From Candidatus Epilinea brevis (lineage in GTDB: Bacteria > Chloroflexota > Anaerolineae > Epilineales > Epilineaceae): a stretch of 64,000 bases of DNA. The notes under the pieces are model-generated. The model saw nothing but the letters and a program-made list of their open reading frames with translations. It did not search any database and was not told the origin of the DNA. Shown here in pieces: positions 1 through 9,836 of the stretch (positions are counted from its first letter, which is position 1; every line of letters starts with the position of its first letter). The position numbers were made by a program, and so were the translations under genes. The stretch lies in the NCBI GenBank assembly GCA_016710785.1, contig JADJUE010000001.1, forward strand, positions 310,001 through 374,000. The letters run 5' to 3'.

Positions 1-2906
1 TTGGGGAAGCTGGTGGTGAGCACGTTGATGTAGAGGAGTCCGGCGTCCAGGTCCGCCACGTCGGCGGCGGTCAGGGTGATCACCCCGCCGATGGGCGTCG
101 TCGGCGTGAGCGTCGTCACCCCCGCCAGCGTCAGCAGGTTGTAGACCACCGGCCCGTTGATGCCCGCGGCGCCGCGCTGGATCTGCGCGCCATTGATCGT
201 GCCCGTGGTGTTCGTCACGTCCAGCAGCCAGAACAGCTGCCGGGTCATGGGATCGAAGTAGGCGTTGAAGGTGCCCGTGGAGGTGGTCACCACCGCCGGC
301 ACTTCATTGGCACCTTCCAGCACCGCGCCGTAGTTCTTGACCGTGCGCACGGTGGCCTGGTTGCGCAGCACCGAGCCGCAGACGGCGTTGGCGGCGGCCA
401 TGACCTGGATGCGCACCCGCACCGAACCGCCGGTGTTCAGGCGGCCCAGCTGCTCTTCGCCGCGGTTGTTGAGGTCGCGCCCGATGAGGATCTGGATGCG
501 CCCGTCGTCGCGCACGCCCAGCAGCTGTCCCGAGCCGGAGAGGAAGCTCACCTGCACCTGCGCCGGGTCCAGCACCACGCCGGTGCCCGGCAGGCGGTCC
601 TCCAGCAGCACCGAGGCCGCGTCCGAGGGGCCGCGGTTGGAGACGGTGATGTCGTAGGTGATCATCCCGCCGGGGGCCACCGGGTCGCATTGCAGGAAGC
701 CGTTGCCCGGATCGGTACCGAAGATGTCCGTCTTGTCCACGGCCAGGTCGGCCTCGGCGATGATCTCGGTGTCCTCGGTGTCGGTGTTGTTGGCCGGGTT
801 GGGATCGACGGCCGTCGTGGCGATCGTCGCCCGGTCGGTGGCGATGTAGTCCACCGCGTCCAGCACGTAGCCCGGGTCCACCAGCACCACCAGATCGAGC
901 TGGTAGCTGTTGCCGGCCGGGATCGTGCCCGGCACCACCGTCGTGCCGGAGCGCGAGAAGTTGGTCACGGTCACCGTGTTGGGCGCCGCGAAGCTGCAGG
1001 TGGCCGAATCCGTCGGCGCCACTGCCTCGCAGCGCAGGAAGGTCTCGCCCAGGATGCCCAGCTGCTTGAAGTCCAGGGCGTCCACCAGCGTCACGCCCGT
1101 GGCGTCCGACGGCCCGGCGTTGCCGAAGGTGATGCGGTAGCGGTGCTCGCGGCCGGCGATGGCCAGGTCGGGTTCCTGCTGCCGGTCCAGCCGCGGCTCG
1201 GCGGGCACGTCCACCTTGGTCAGGCCCACGGGCGCGCCGACAGCCGCCGGTCCGCCGCCCACGTCGGCCACGGCGTTCACCACGGCGTTGCTCGTGGCGA
1301 CGTTGTTGGCGGCGAGCGGATCCCAGACCATGAGCAGGTTGGGGTTGATCACCTGGTCCTTGCCGGCCACGCCGTCGATGGCGGCCGAGCGGCCGCCCGT
1401 CAGCTGGGAAGCCCGCGACAGCGGCTTCGCCGCCGCGCCCAGGGGCGCCACCGGCGCCGGCTGGCCGGGGGTGTTCGACGGGTAGAACTGGATCTCCGCC
1501 GAGTTGGCCAGGTTGGTCCCAGCCGGCACGGAGGACTTCACCCGCACGTAGATGTCGAAGGTCTTGCGCCCGCCGGCGGGGATGGTGCCCAGGTTGCAGA
1601 AGAGGATGTTCTGCTGCACGTCGTCCGGCCGGCAGTCCGCGCCGACCGCACGCAGGTAGTTCACGAAGTTGGTCGAGGGCAGGGTGTCCTTGACGGTGAC
1701 GTTCAGGGCCAGGCTAGGTCCGTTGTTGGTCGCCGAAAGCTGGTAGCGCAGGAGCATCCCCGCCGTCACCGCGTTGGCCGTGTCGGCCACGATGAGCTCG
1801 CCGGTCAGCGGGTTCACGCCCGTCACCACCTCGCCCATGTTGCTCTTGGTCAGCGACATGTCGGCGGCGGCCAGCACCGTGTTCTGCGTGAAGCGCAGGT
1901 TGTCGGTGGTGTTCAGCTCGAAGGTGTCCGCCGTCACCAGGGCGTCGTTCTCCAGCACCGCGCCGGCCGGCAGGGTGGAGTCCGTGATCACCTGGAAGCG
2001 CAGGGTGGCCACGTCGCCCACCTGCATGGTGCCCAAGGCGCAGGCCAGCTTGTCCAAGGGGTCACCCGGCGTGCCGGTGGTGCAGGTGCCGGCCGGCAGG
2101 GTCACCAGCGGCGCGGCGCCCGCCGGGTCCATCGTGGCCACCACCGAGCCCTGGTAGATGCGCACGCCGCCGGGCAGCCGGTCCTGCAGCAGCACCCGCT
2201 CGGCACGCGACGGTCCACTGTTGGTCACCGTCAGCAGGTACTCGATGCGCCGACCCGCGGTCACCCGCGTGGACACAAAGTAGTTCGGCGCGGTCGGGAA
2301 GACCTGCCCGAAGATGGCGTTGTTGAAGATGAGCCCTGGCTGGTTGACCTGCTGCTCCTCGCCGGTGGCCGTCTTGGTCAAGGTCAGGTTGGTCACCCCG
2401 GTGACCGCCAGGAAGGTCTCGGTGAAGTTGTTGGTCATGTCCGGATCCGGCGTGAGCGAGCTCACCCGGGCCGTGTTGGTCACCTTGATGTCCTGGTTGG
2501 CCACCAGCCGGAAGCTGGCCCGCAGGCGGCCCTGGCTGTCCGGCGTCAGCGGCTCCAGGAAGTTGGTGGCGAAGGTGCCGATGTCCGAGCCGAACTGGGT
2601 GGACACCAGGTTGCCCGTGGTGCAGGTGAACTGCGTGATCGCCCCGCCGCCTTGGCTCACCGAGAAGGCGCAGCTCTGGATCGAGACGTTGCCGCTGGAC
2701 AGCAGGGTGTCCGAGATCACCGCCCGCCGCGCCGCGCTGGGGCCGAGGTTGTCCACGAAGATGGTGTAGGTGAAGATCTGTCCGGCCCGCACCGAGCCGA
2801 AAGGCTCCACGTACTTGCTTATCCGCAGGTCCGCCAGGTCTTTCACGATGTCCGTCTCGGTGGCGGTGTTGTTGGCCAGGTTGGGGTCGAAGAAGGCCCC
2901 GGCCGG
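1..2906 (-). pseudogene. Continuation of the same surface protein after the frameshift: five more DUF11 repeats and a CHRD domain; runs off the window
   Basis: This is the downstream half of the gene starting at 5224, read in a different minus-strand frame with no stop through base 1. It encodes five further DUF11 repeats, recognisable from phrases such as AGQIFTYTIFVDNLGPSAA, RRIEYLLTVTNSGPSRA, MLLRYQLSATNNGPSLA, HRYRITFGNAGPSDA and ITYDITVSNRGPSDA, each ending in xDxLP-type strands. The part nearest the window edge (LEGANEVPAVVTTSTGTFN...LFWLLDVTNTTGTINGAQIQRG) is a CHRD domain. The six DUF11 copies look like a stalk of Ig-like beta-sandwich modules holding the beta-helix away from the cell. 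The C-terminal anchor lies outside the window. If the single-base indel near 2900 is an error, both parts form one intact protein of more than 1750 residues. Confidence 0.8.
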
Positions 2907-5224
2907 ATGGTGATGGTGTTGGCGATGGGAAGCTCGCCCGTGGGCGCCGTCGACACGAAGCTCGGGTTGACCACGAAGGCCATCTGGAAGCGCGTCGTGC
3001 TCGACCGGGGCACGTCCACGCCAGTGCAGGTGACCGTGCCGGGGCCGACCAGCGGCGTCGGCGCGCAAGCCGCCGGAATCCCACCCAGTGCGTTGGCGTC
3101 GGTGGCCACCGTGGTGGCCACGTAGGTGAGCCCCGCGGGCACCGTGTCGTCCAGGATGAGGTCCCCGATGTCGGTGGAGCCGCTCGGGTTGGTCACCGTG
3201 ATGTCGCAGATCCACTGCTGGCCGGCGTAGATGACGTCCGGGTCGTTGGTCGGCGGGCCGGTGAGCGGCCGCGCATAGCAGGCCTTGGTGATGCTCAGAT
3301 CGATGGCCTGCAATTCAAAGGCGCCGATGTCGCAGCCCAGGCCTTGGGGCCGCGGCACGCCGCGCTGGTCCGTGGCCAGACAGGCCGGGCCGTCCGCGGT
3401 GTTGAAGGCCGGGCTGGTGTTGGCGATGGCCATGGTCGGCGTGTTGCCCGGAGCGTTGATCTGCAGCGGGCCGAGCGCCGGCGCAGCCGTCGAGACCACC
3501 CCTGGGCAGGCCGCGCTTCCGCCGGCATTGGCCTCGATGAGGTTGCCGTTACCGCTGGCCGTGACCCCACCGTTGGCGGCGAAGGAACTGCACTCCGAAA
3601 GGCCGTTGTTGGCCATAATGGTATTGAAAAGGCGGAGCGTCGTCGGCCCGCCATCGGACCAGATGCCAAAAGCTCCTTCGGACACGCCCGTGCCGGGCGC
3701 CGGGGTGGCGGAGTTGCCGCTCATCGTCACATGGCGCAGATCCACGATGCCGTTGCGCGACCAGATGGCTCCGCCCAGCCCGGCGCCGCTCCGACCGGCG
3801 GTCCCACCGCGGGCGCCGAAGACCGCCGAGTTGCCGGAGAACGTGCTGTTGCGAACGGTCAGGGTGCCGCTGTCGTTGAAGATGGCGCCGCCCAGACCAG
3901 ATCCGCCGCCGCCGCCGGTGACGTCGCCGTCACCGGCAACGCCGAAGAAGCCGCCCGCGCCACTGGTGCCGCCCGTGCTGCCGCGTGCGCCGCCGCCGGC
4001 GCCAAAACCGCCGTTGCCGCCGTTGCTGCTGCCCACAGCGCCCGCGCCGCCGCCGCCGCCGAAGCCGCCGCTGCCCCCGCCGCCGCCGTTGGCCTGGCTG
4101 CTGGCACCACCGCCGCCGCCGGCGCCGCCGTAGTTGCCGTTGCCGCCGGCGCCGCCGTTGACGCCAGCGCCCGTGCCCTGGGCGCCGCCGCCGCCGGCGC
4201 CGCCGGAGCAGAAGCCCGCATTGGCGGCGCTGTTCGGGAAGTCGCCGCCCTTGCCGCCGCAGTTGAAGCCGCCGTTGCCGCCGACGCCCCCGGCGCTGCC
4301 GTCGACGCCATTGAGCGCCGTGCCACCGCCACCGCCGCCCGAGTTCGGACCGTTCCCGCCGCGGCCACGGGCGCCACCGCCACCGCCGCCGCCGTTGCCG
4401 GCGCCGACCGCGGCGTCGTTGCCGCCGATCGAGGAGGTCGACATACCGCCGCCACCGCCGCCGCCCGCGGTGCCCGTCACGGCCGCGCCGGCGCCGCCAG
4501 TGGCCGTGTTGGCCTCGAACGTGCTGTTCTCAATCGTCACGACCGCGCCGCGGCTGTAGATGGCGCCGCCGGCTCCCAAGCCGCCGCCGCCGCCGTCGGA
4601 GCCAGGTCCGCCCTGGGCCTTGAAGCCCTTGATGTGCAGGTTCTGAATGGTCAGGTTACCGTTGGCATGGGATACCTCGACGCCCACCTGCTGGTTCACC
4701 ATGAACGCGCGGACGAAGCCGACTGTCCCCGCCGACCGCTCAAAGCGCGCCCCATTGCCCTGGATCGTGATCGTCGACGTGATGGAGGGCGTGGCCGTCA
4801 GGCCCGCCGGGTTGAATTGATCCTGGGTGACCCCGTTCTGGACGCCCGAGGCGACTGTCCCATTGGTCAGATAGACCGCGTTGGGCGCCAGCACGATGGT
4901 GTCGGCGCCGCTACCCGGCGTACAGCCGGTGGTGATCTTCGGGCCGTTGAGGCTGTTCGGGTTGATGGCCAACGCCGCGTCGAAGTTGGCGGCGAAGATG
5001 GCTTCCTGCAGCGAGCAGTCCGCGTCGTTGTTTACTTCCTGATCGGTGGTGGTCACGGTGATGATGCTGTCCAGGCCATCGACCGATGCCGCGCCGTCCG
5101 TGCTCTGGGCGGTCGCGGGGCCGGAAAGCACCGCGCCCAGCAGCAGGGCCAGCAGCCCGAAGAGCGGCAGCCTGCGCAAGGCTGCTCGAAGGTGTCCGAC
5201 GCGGGGGACGGTCATTGCGGTCAT
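2843..5224 (-). CDS. Exported beta-helix / Gly-rich / choice-of-anchor-Q / DUF11 surface protein, N-terminal part (frameshifted)
   Basis: The ATG at 5224 follows an AGAGGAG box about nine bases upstream. Residues 1-40 form a signal peptide (LLALLLGAVLSG...AQS). A CSLQEAIFAAN motif near residue 72 and the later DQRGVPRPQGLGCDIGAFE motif are typical of beta-helix proteins with the choice-of-anchor Q ending. Between them lie beta-helix-like repeats and a very Gly-rich, PGRS-like stretch (roughly residues 205-455). One DUF11 repeat follows (ITKACYARP...). The frame is lost near 2897-2907, in a C/G-rich tract; after that the natural DUF11 reading (GAFFDPNLANNTATETD) continues in another frame. A one-base deletion explains this, so it is either a recent mutation or a sequencing error. 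Likely a large secreted or surface adhesin-like protein; substrate unknown. Confidence 0.85.
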   Translation of the reverse strand: MTAMTVPRVGHLRAALRRLPLFGLLALLLGAVLSGPATAQSTDGAASVDGLDSIITVTTTDQEVNNDADCSLQEAIFAANFDAALAINPNSLNGPKITTGCTPGSGADTIVLAPNAVYLTNGTVASGVQNGVTQDQFNPAGLTATPSITSTITIQGNGARFERSAGTVGFVRAFMVNQQVGVEVSHANGNLTIQNLHIKGFKAQGGPGSDGGGGGLGAGGAIYSRGAVVTIENSTFEANTATGGAGAAVTGTAGGGGGGGMSTSSIGGNDAAVGAGNGGGGGGGARGRGGNGPNSGGGGGGTALNGVDGSAGGVGGNGGFNCGGKGGDFPNSAANAGFCSGGAGGGGAQGTGAGVNGGAGGNGNYGGAGGGGGASSQANGGGGGSGGFGGGGGAGAVGSSNGGNGGFGAGGGARGSTGGTSGAGGFFGVAGDGDVTGGGGGSGLGGAIFNDSGTLTVRNSTFSGNSAVFGARGGTAGRSGAGLGGAIWSRNGIVDLRHVTMSGNSATPAPGTGVSEGAFGIWSDGGPTTLRLFNTIMANNGLSECSSFAANGGVTASGNGNLIEANAGGSAACPGVVSTAAPALGPLQINAPGNTPTMAIANTSPAFNTADGPACLATDQRGVPRPQGLGCDIGAFELQAIDLSITKACYARPLTGPPTNDPDVIYAGQQWICDITVTNPSGSTDIGDLILDDTVPAGLTYVATTVATDANALGGIPAACAPTPLVGPGTVTCTGVDVPRSSTTRFQMAFVVNPSFVSTAPTGELPIANTITIRPGPSSTPTWPTTPPPRRTS

Positions 5225-5441
5225 GGCAAGTGCTCCTCTGCGGGCGGTGGCGGTAGCGGTGCAGAACCGGCGGCGGGTCCTGCCCGTTGCGCGCGAAGTG
5301 TACAGGCAACGACAGCCTCACCACGCGCGGTGGGACTCAGCCTATATGAGAAAACGCTGAACGTGGGCCGGAGATACGGGCTGAAGGCCGAAGGCGGTCC
5401 AAGTGCCCATCGACCCGGCCGGGCATTTCCGCCGGTCGCCC

Positions 5442-6298
5442 TCAACCCGCCCGCGCGAAGAGCCGACGGTAGGGCGCGCAGGTCGCCAGCAGGTCGTCGT
5501 GGCGGCCCGCCGCTTCCAGCCGCCCGCCGCGCAGCACCAGCACCAGGTCCGCCCAGCGGATCTGCGACAGGCGGTGGGTGATGAGGAGCGTCGTGCGCCC
5601 TTTGGCGGCCTGGACCATCGCCCGCTGGATGCGGTCCTCGGTCGCAGAGTCGATGGCCGACGTGGAATCGTCCAGGATGAGGATGCGCGGGTCCGTCAAT
5701 AGCGCCCGGGCAATGGCCAGACGCTGCCGCTGGCCACCCGACAGGGTGACGCCGCGCTCGCCGATGACCGTGTCGTAGCCCTCCGGAAGCTCCAGGATGA
5801 AGTCGTGCGCCTGCGCCGCATGCGCCGCCGCCACCACGTCCTCCCGTGAGGCCTCCGGCCGCCCGAAGGCGATGTTCTCGGCCACCGAGCGCGAGAAGAG
5901 GAAGGGATCCTGCTCGATGACCGCGATCTGGCGGCGGAGGGATTCCAGGTCCCAGTCGCGCACGTCCACCCCGTCCACCAGCACCTGGCCGCGCTGGGTA
6001 TCGAAGATGCGGTTGATGAGGCGGGTCAACGAGGTCTTGCCCGAACCCGTCTGGCCCACGATGGCCACTGTCTGGCCCGGCTTGATGTCGAAGCTCAGCT
6101 GCTGCAGCACCGGTTGGTCATCGTTGTAGCCAAAGTCCACGCCGGCAAAGCGCACCGCGCCGCTGATGGGCGCGGCATGGCCCCCGACGTTCTGGTCCAG
6201 ATCCGTTTCCAGGTTGATGAGCTGCAGGATGCGCGCCGCGCTGGCCATGCCCGAAGACACCTGGGAAAAGGAGAAGAGCGGGGGGAAGCCCTTCTTGG
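5442..6298 (-). pseudogene. ABC exporter, C-terminal nucleotide-binding half only
   Basis: The frame encodes a complete ABC ATPase domain: Walker A GQTGSGKT, Q-loop IEQDPFLFS, signature LSGGQRQR, Walker B ILILDDSTSAID (Asp in place of the usual catalytic Glu) and H-loop LLITHRLSQI. The residues just before it (FSFSQVSSGMASAARILQLI) are the end of the transmembrane domain of a type I half-transporter. The whole membrane domain is missing: upstream of about 6298 the frame enters the palindromic element at 6300-6390. An internal ATG at 6260 could start a free 272-residue ATPase, but a lone exporter NBD without its membrane domain is probably not functional. The substrate cannot be told. Confidence 0.8.
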
Positions 6299-6299
6299 C

Positions 6300-6390
6300 C
6301 GAATTCCTAAGCCGTAAACGCCAACGTCGTAAGTCTTACGATTCCCCTGCCAAGGCATAACAACGGGCGTCGTACGCCTTAGGAATTCCG
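6300..6390. repeat. MITE-like palindromic element (~90 bp) at the broken end of the ABC exporter
   Basis: The left end (GAATTCCTAAGCCGTAAACG) and the inverted right end (GGAATTCCTAAGGCGTACGA) are imperfect inverted repeats of about 25 bp. The centre holds a perfect small palindrome, TCGTAAG-T-CTTACGA. The element lies exactly where the ABC exporter frame is lost. It has no coding capacity. No other copy was seen in this window. Confidence 0.6.
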
Positions 6391-6515
6391 GCATGCCCCA
6401 GTGGTCTCCCGGCCTGCTCCCAAACATCCCGGCGGAACTCGGCAGTAGCGTACAGCGTACAACCCGTCGCCAATGAAAACGGGCATCATGCTGGAAGCAA
6501 GAGAGAGCGATATCC

Positions 6516-6884
6516 ATGACATCGCAGAGCATAGGGACCGACGGGTCAAATCTGCCTCTCGATCCGCCTGAGACACACAGCGAGGTCGGCCCAATCGCGA
6601 GGCGCGATGAAATCGCGGAGTTCGCGAAATGGCAGCGGCTCCAGTACACCGAGGGCGTTTACGTCGGCGGGAAGTTGCCGCCGATGGGTGTGATGATCGC
6701 CGGGGTGCTCAGCACCGGCTGTGTCCTGGTGCTGCTGGGTGCGGGGATACTGGCAGTCGCGGTGACCGACGAGAGATGGTTGTGGCAGGACATCGCCTAC
6801 GCGCCTGCGCTCCTCCTCGTGGGCCTCGGCCTCCTTGTGGGCCTCGGCTTCAGGCGGAGGCGCCGGTCACGCCGCGCACGCTGA
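6516..6884 (+). CDS. Small membrane protein with two predicted TM helices
   Basis: 122 residues. The first ~65 residues are hydrophilic (MTSQSIGTDG...EFAKWQRLQYTEGVYVGG). Two hydrophobic segments follow, GVMIAGVLSTGCVLVLLGAGILAV and AYAPALLLVGLGLLVGLGF, with a strongly basic tail RRRRRSRRAR. This arrangement suggests an N-out/N-in hairpin with the basic tail in the cytoplasm. The ribosome-binding site is weak (purine-rich GGAAGCAAGAGAGAG). No family is recognised. It sits alone between the MITE-like element and tRNA-Gln. Confidence 0.5.
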   Translation: MTSQSIGTDGSNLPLDPPETHSEVGPIARRDEIAEFAKWQRLQYTEGVYVGGKLPPMGVMIAGVLSTGCVLVLLGAGILAVAVTDERWLWQDIAYAPALLLVGLGLLVGLGFRRRRRSRRAR

Positions 6885-6914
6885 CCGCGCGCGGCGGCGC
6901 TCCGCAAACGTCAA

Positions 6915-6985
6915 CTGGGGATCCAGGATTCGAACCTGGATTGACGGATTCAAAGTCCGCTGTCCTGCCGTTGGACGACTCCCCA
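6915..6985 (-). tRNA. tRNA-Gln (anticodon UUG)
   Basis: On the minus strand the acceptor TGGGGAG pairs with ATCCCCA (last pair G-A), followed by a G discriminator. The D arm is GTCC...GGAC, the anticodon stem-loop CGGA-CTTTGAA-TCCG gives anticodon TTG, and the T arm is CCAGG-TTCGAAT-CCTGG. The CCA end is not encoded. The terminus of IS remnant A begins about five bases beyond the 5' end of the tRNA. Confidence 0.95.
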
Positions 6986-6989
6986 TCAA

Positions 6990-7962
6990 GGGGATTAGGA
7001 ATTTCAATCCCAGCCGCCGGAGTCTACACCCTCGCCCTGACCTGCGCAATCACCCCCCAGCAGCCCCGCCCCCCAGCAGCCCCGCCCCCCGCCCCAATCC
7101 GAGCGCTAAGCTGTGCCCCTGCGGCCCCTTCAGCCGCCTTGGTCGCCGTCCCGAGCCGCAGCACGGCGCCTTGGTCAGGCCCAGATGCTTCGCGGACCGT
7201 CTCCGCCGTGCCCACCACGCAAGCGCCAACGCCGAGGGCCTGTCGAGCGGCGGTCGCGAGCGGCGGTCTGGCGGCGGTCTGCCTCCTTCCTCTTGCTGTA
7301 TGCGGCGGTCACAGTCACGCCGCCTCTGCGGCGGCGGCGTCCGCCGGCGGTGACAGCCCTGTGGCCCACGCTCCGGCGCGGGCGTCGCGGCCCTTGGTCC
7401 GCAGGTGCTTCAGGATCTTGTCGATCACCTTCGGCTCCTGGATCAGCGCGATCACCCGCATCGTGCCTCCACATTTCGGGGCATACGAGCGGGTCGACCT
7501 CGTAGATCCGCCGCATCAGCACGGCCCAGCGGCGCGCGTCGGCGCGGGAGAAGTTCGCAGGCTCGACGCTGACCGCCTCAGCGAGGGCTCGCTCGGAGCC
7601 GCGGCTCGTCGCAGCGTAAGTCTCGGCGTCGGCTGGCGCAACCTCGGGCGCCTGGGCTGCCTTGCGTCGCTCGCCGCGCGCGCGGTTGGCGTAGTAACCG
7701 TAGTAGCGCTGTAGCACCTGGCCCTTGTCGGGGATGTGGGCCACCAGCCGCGCGATGAAGTACAGTACGTGCCGCCGGAATGCCTCCGTCAGCGCGTCCG
7801 TCGCGTGCGCCGGCAGCCGCACGAAGCTGCCGTCGGGCCGGAAGCCGCCGTCGGTGACCAGGGCGTGGATGTGCGGCTGCCAGTTCAGGCTCGTTCAGGG
7901 TCGCGCGTACGAAGTCTGTCGCCGTGCGCGCCGCGATACGCTCCAGCTCGCCGAGCGGCTTG
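6990..7962 (-). mobile_element. IS91-like remnant A (degenerate transposase, shared terminus)
   Basis: Begins with the shared terminus (GGGGATTAGGAATTTCAATCC) about 300 bp downstream of the transposase stop. The transposase frame (minus) is broken twice. About 110 codons are missing between RHVLY and FIARLVAHIPDKG, and an extra G near the zinc-knuckle motif turns LVCPKCGG into LVCPEMWR. The Y2 motif RYYGYYANRARG survives. The remnant stops at the LLGD region; the next bases are identical to those that follow remnant D, so the truncation predates the duplication of this block. Confidence 0.8.
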
Positions 7963-8073
7963 TGTTCAGGTCCCAGCGCAAGGGGGTTGGCGCCACGCTT
8001 GCGCCACGTTTGAGTCAGGCGCCCGAATGGGGGAAGCGGAAGGTCTGCCCTTGCTCCCCTCGCCGTCCCGAGA

Positions 8074-8106
8074 CTACACTGTAGCCACACAGTCGCGAGA
8101 CTCGCG
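8074..8106 (+). promoter_or_regulatory. Candidate autoregulatory operator upstream of phd-vapC
   Basis: Two short palindromes precede the antitoxin start: CTACA-C-TGTAG (8074-8084) and CGCGAG-A-CTCGCG (8094-8106). Phd/YefM antitoxins normally repress their own operons by binding such palindromes. In the second copy of the block the first palindrome is kept and the second is damaged (CGCGATACTCGCG). Confidence 0.4.
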
Positions 8107-8140
8107 GCGCAGAGACCAAGCATGTGCAGGAGGGCCGATC

Positions 8141-8422
8141 ATGGAACGGGTGGGCGTGCGCGAACTGAAGAACCGGGCCACGCAGATCGTCCGCGCCGTA
8201 CGGGAAGATCACGCGGAGTACTTGGTGACCGTCGATGGCGAGCCGGTGGCGGTGCTGCGGCCGTGTGAGGAGCGGGACCTGCTGGCTGACAAGACGGCCG
8301 AGTACCAGGCGAGCCTCCAGCGCATCAAGGCCATCGCCGCCGAGATCGGCACCGCCTGGCGTTCGCCCAAGGGGGCGGTGGAACTGCTCATGGACATGCG
8401 GGCGGAAGAACATGGTGGTTGA
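8141..8422 (+). CDS. Phd/YefM-family antitoxin (copy 1)
   Basis: 93 residues. It begins MERVGVRELKNRATQIVRAVREDH, the classic Phd/YefM N-terminal DNA-binding fold, followed by YLVTVDGEPVAVLRP and a charged C-terminal helix expected to wrap the toxin. The ATG at 8141 is chosen because it starts exactly at the conserved domain and follows GCAGGAGGG. The stop overlaps the start of the PIN toxin, the usual translational coupling. The neutralising partner is the VapC-type RNase encoded next. Nearly identical to 23772-24053. Confidence 0.88.
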   Translation: MERVGVRELKNRATQIVRAVREDHAEYLVTVDGEPVAVLRPCEERDLLADKTAEYQASLQRIKAIAAEIGTAWRSPKGAVELLMDMRAEEHGG

Positions 8423-8813
8423 CGCCAGCGTCATTGTGGCGATGTATCGGCCCGATGAAGTCGGACACCAGCGGGCGTTGGTCTGGTTCGGGTCCTTCGG
8501 TCCCGAGTCGGAGCCTATCTTGGCACCCAGTCTGCTGATCAGCGAAGTGGCGTCAGGACTGCAGCGAGCATTCGATGATCCGGACCTGGTCCTTCGTGCC
8601 GTCTCCTCGCTGCTCGCCGATCCCCGACTCCGGTTGGTGCCGGTGGGCAACACCCTGGCCTTTCACGCTGCCGATGTCGCCGCCAGGTTGGGAATGTTCG
8701 GTTGTGACGCCATCTATGTGGCCTTGGCCCAGGATCGAGGTGAGCGCCTGATCAGCCTCGACCGGCGGCAAATCGAGCGGGCCCGCGCGGTGATAGAGGC
8801 CCAGGAGCCCTGA
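8412..8813 (+). CDS. vapC: VapC-like PIN-domain toxin RNase (copy 1)
   Basis: 133 residues. The PIN acidic residues are in place: D4 (MVVDASVIV), E45 (LLISEVASG), D99 (FGCDAIYVALA) and D117 (LISLDRRQ). Family members are Mg-dependent endoribonucleases that cleave tRNA or rRNA when the antitoxin is lost. The ATG at 8412 overlaps the antitoxin stop by 11 bases. The second copy at 24043-24444 differs at very few positions (e.g. V24 versus D24). All catalytic residues are present in both, so this copy is probably functional. Confidence 0.88.
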   Translation: MVVDASVIVAMYRPDEVGHQRALVWFGSFGPESEPILAPSLLISEVASGLQRAFDDPDLVLRAVSSLLADPRLRLVPVGNTLAFHAADVAARLGMFGCDAIYVALAQDRGERLISLDRRQIERARAVIEAQEP

Positions 8814-8963
8814 CATGGAACTTGAATCGCAGACCGACCGGGAGGCCGGCAGGGAGATGTGCGAGGAAGAGGATAGAGCCCATTCGGACCTCTCAGAGCC
8901 GCCGGCGTCCACATTCTCTTCCTGACCCGCCAAACATCCCTCAGTGCGCATACCGGCCATGTC

Positions 8964-9077
8964 CACCTGGACCGCGGTCTCGACCTTGGCCTTGTCCCGC
9001 GGCTTGGCCACGCGGGCCGGAACCACGGCGGTTCCGGCATGCACGGCGAAGTCGAGGTAGCTCCGGTTGAGGTCTGG
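8964..9077 (-). pseudogene. IS21-family IstA transposase fragment (copy 1)
   Basis: The minus strand encodes a ~38-residue piece, PDLNRSYLDFAVHAGTAVVP then ARVAKPRDKAKVETAVQV. This matches the conserved stretch of IS21 IstA around the last catalytic region (typically ..YADFARHYGTAVxPARxxKPRDKAKVExAVQ..). On its 5' side it is fused to a short piece of the IS91-like transposase gene (encoding AATSRGLEP; bases 9078-9103), so the sequence is a mosaic of two broken transposons. Not functional. Confidence 0.65.
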
Positions 9078-9132
9078 CTCGAGGCCGCGGCTCGTGGCAG
9101 CGGTGATGCCGTAGGTCGGCGCGGGCGGCGGG

Positions 9133-9527
<395 letters not shown>

Positions 9528-9556
9528 TAACCGACGGTTGCCGCTGGTCGGCGCCG

Positions 9557-9673
9557 GAAGCGAAACTGGTTTTGCCCCGCGTAGCGATGGAAAAAGAGGT
9601 CGAGCGCCTCGTCGCCGGAACGGGAGGTCCGGCGGTCATCGTCAACCGCTAGCGGGCGGATCTCAACGGTCAT
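9557..9673 (-). pseudogene. GNAT acetyltransferase toxin, N-terminal fragment (copy 1)
   Basis: The fragment reads MTVEIRPLAVDDDRRTSRSG then DEALDLFFHRYAGQNQFRF. This is the typical start of the GNAT family whose members are toxins of DUF1778-GNAT (TacAT/AtaRT-like) modules. About 39 residues remain; the rest has been replaced by the poly-G tract and IS pieces. The ATG overlaps the stop of the antitoxin-like fragment, as in intact modules. Confidence 0.6.
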
Positions 9674-9836
9674 CGAAGTGCTGGCGCATGGCCTCGGTCG
9701 GCGCCTGGGGCTGCCGGATGGCCTCCAATACCACCTCTGTGCTCTCTTGGCTCAGGACCATGCGTGCTGGGATCACGACATCGGCCGGCAGCTCTTCGAG
9801 CGCGAGAAGATGGTGGGACAAGGCCTGCTCTATCAG
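9663..9836 (-). pseudogene. DUF1778-like antitoxin, C-terminal fragment (copy 1)
   Basis: The last ~57 codons (ALEELPADVVIPARMVLSQE...AIRQPQAPTEAMRQHFDDR) resemble the C-terminal toxin-neutralising tail of DUF1778 antitoxins. Its stop overlaps the ATG of the GNAT fragment (CGATGACCGTTGA). The N-terminal ribbon-helix-helix part is missing; its place is taken by the end of psuG. Confidence 0.5.

Noticed and set aside
690..3125. 811-residue His/Gly/Arg-rich plus-strand frame
   Set aside because: Low-complexity antisense of the DUF11 repeats. The composition is typical of a shadow frame.
3344..5581. Long Ala-rich plus-strand frame opposite the Gly-rich surface protein
   Set aside because: It is the antisense shadow of GGC/GCC-rich codons. 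The minus strand has signal peptide, domain motifs and ribosome-binding site.
6915..6995. tRNA-Gln as integration site of a genomic island covering 7-33 kb
   Set aside because: The accessory region lies on the 5' side of the tRNA. Integrases normally use the 3' end, no integrase is present, and no duplicated tRNA 3' end was seen near 33 kb.
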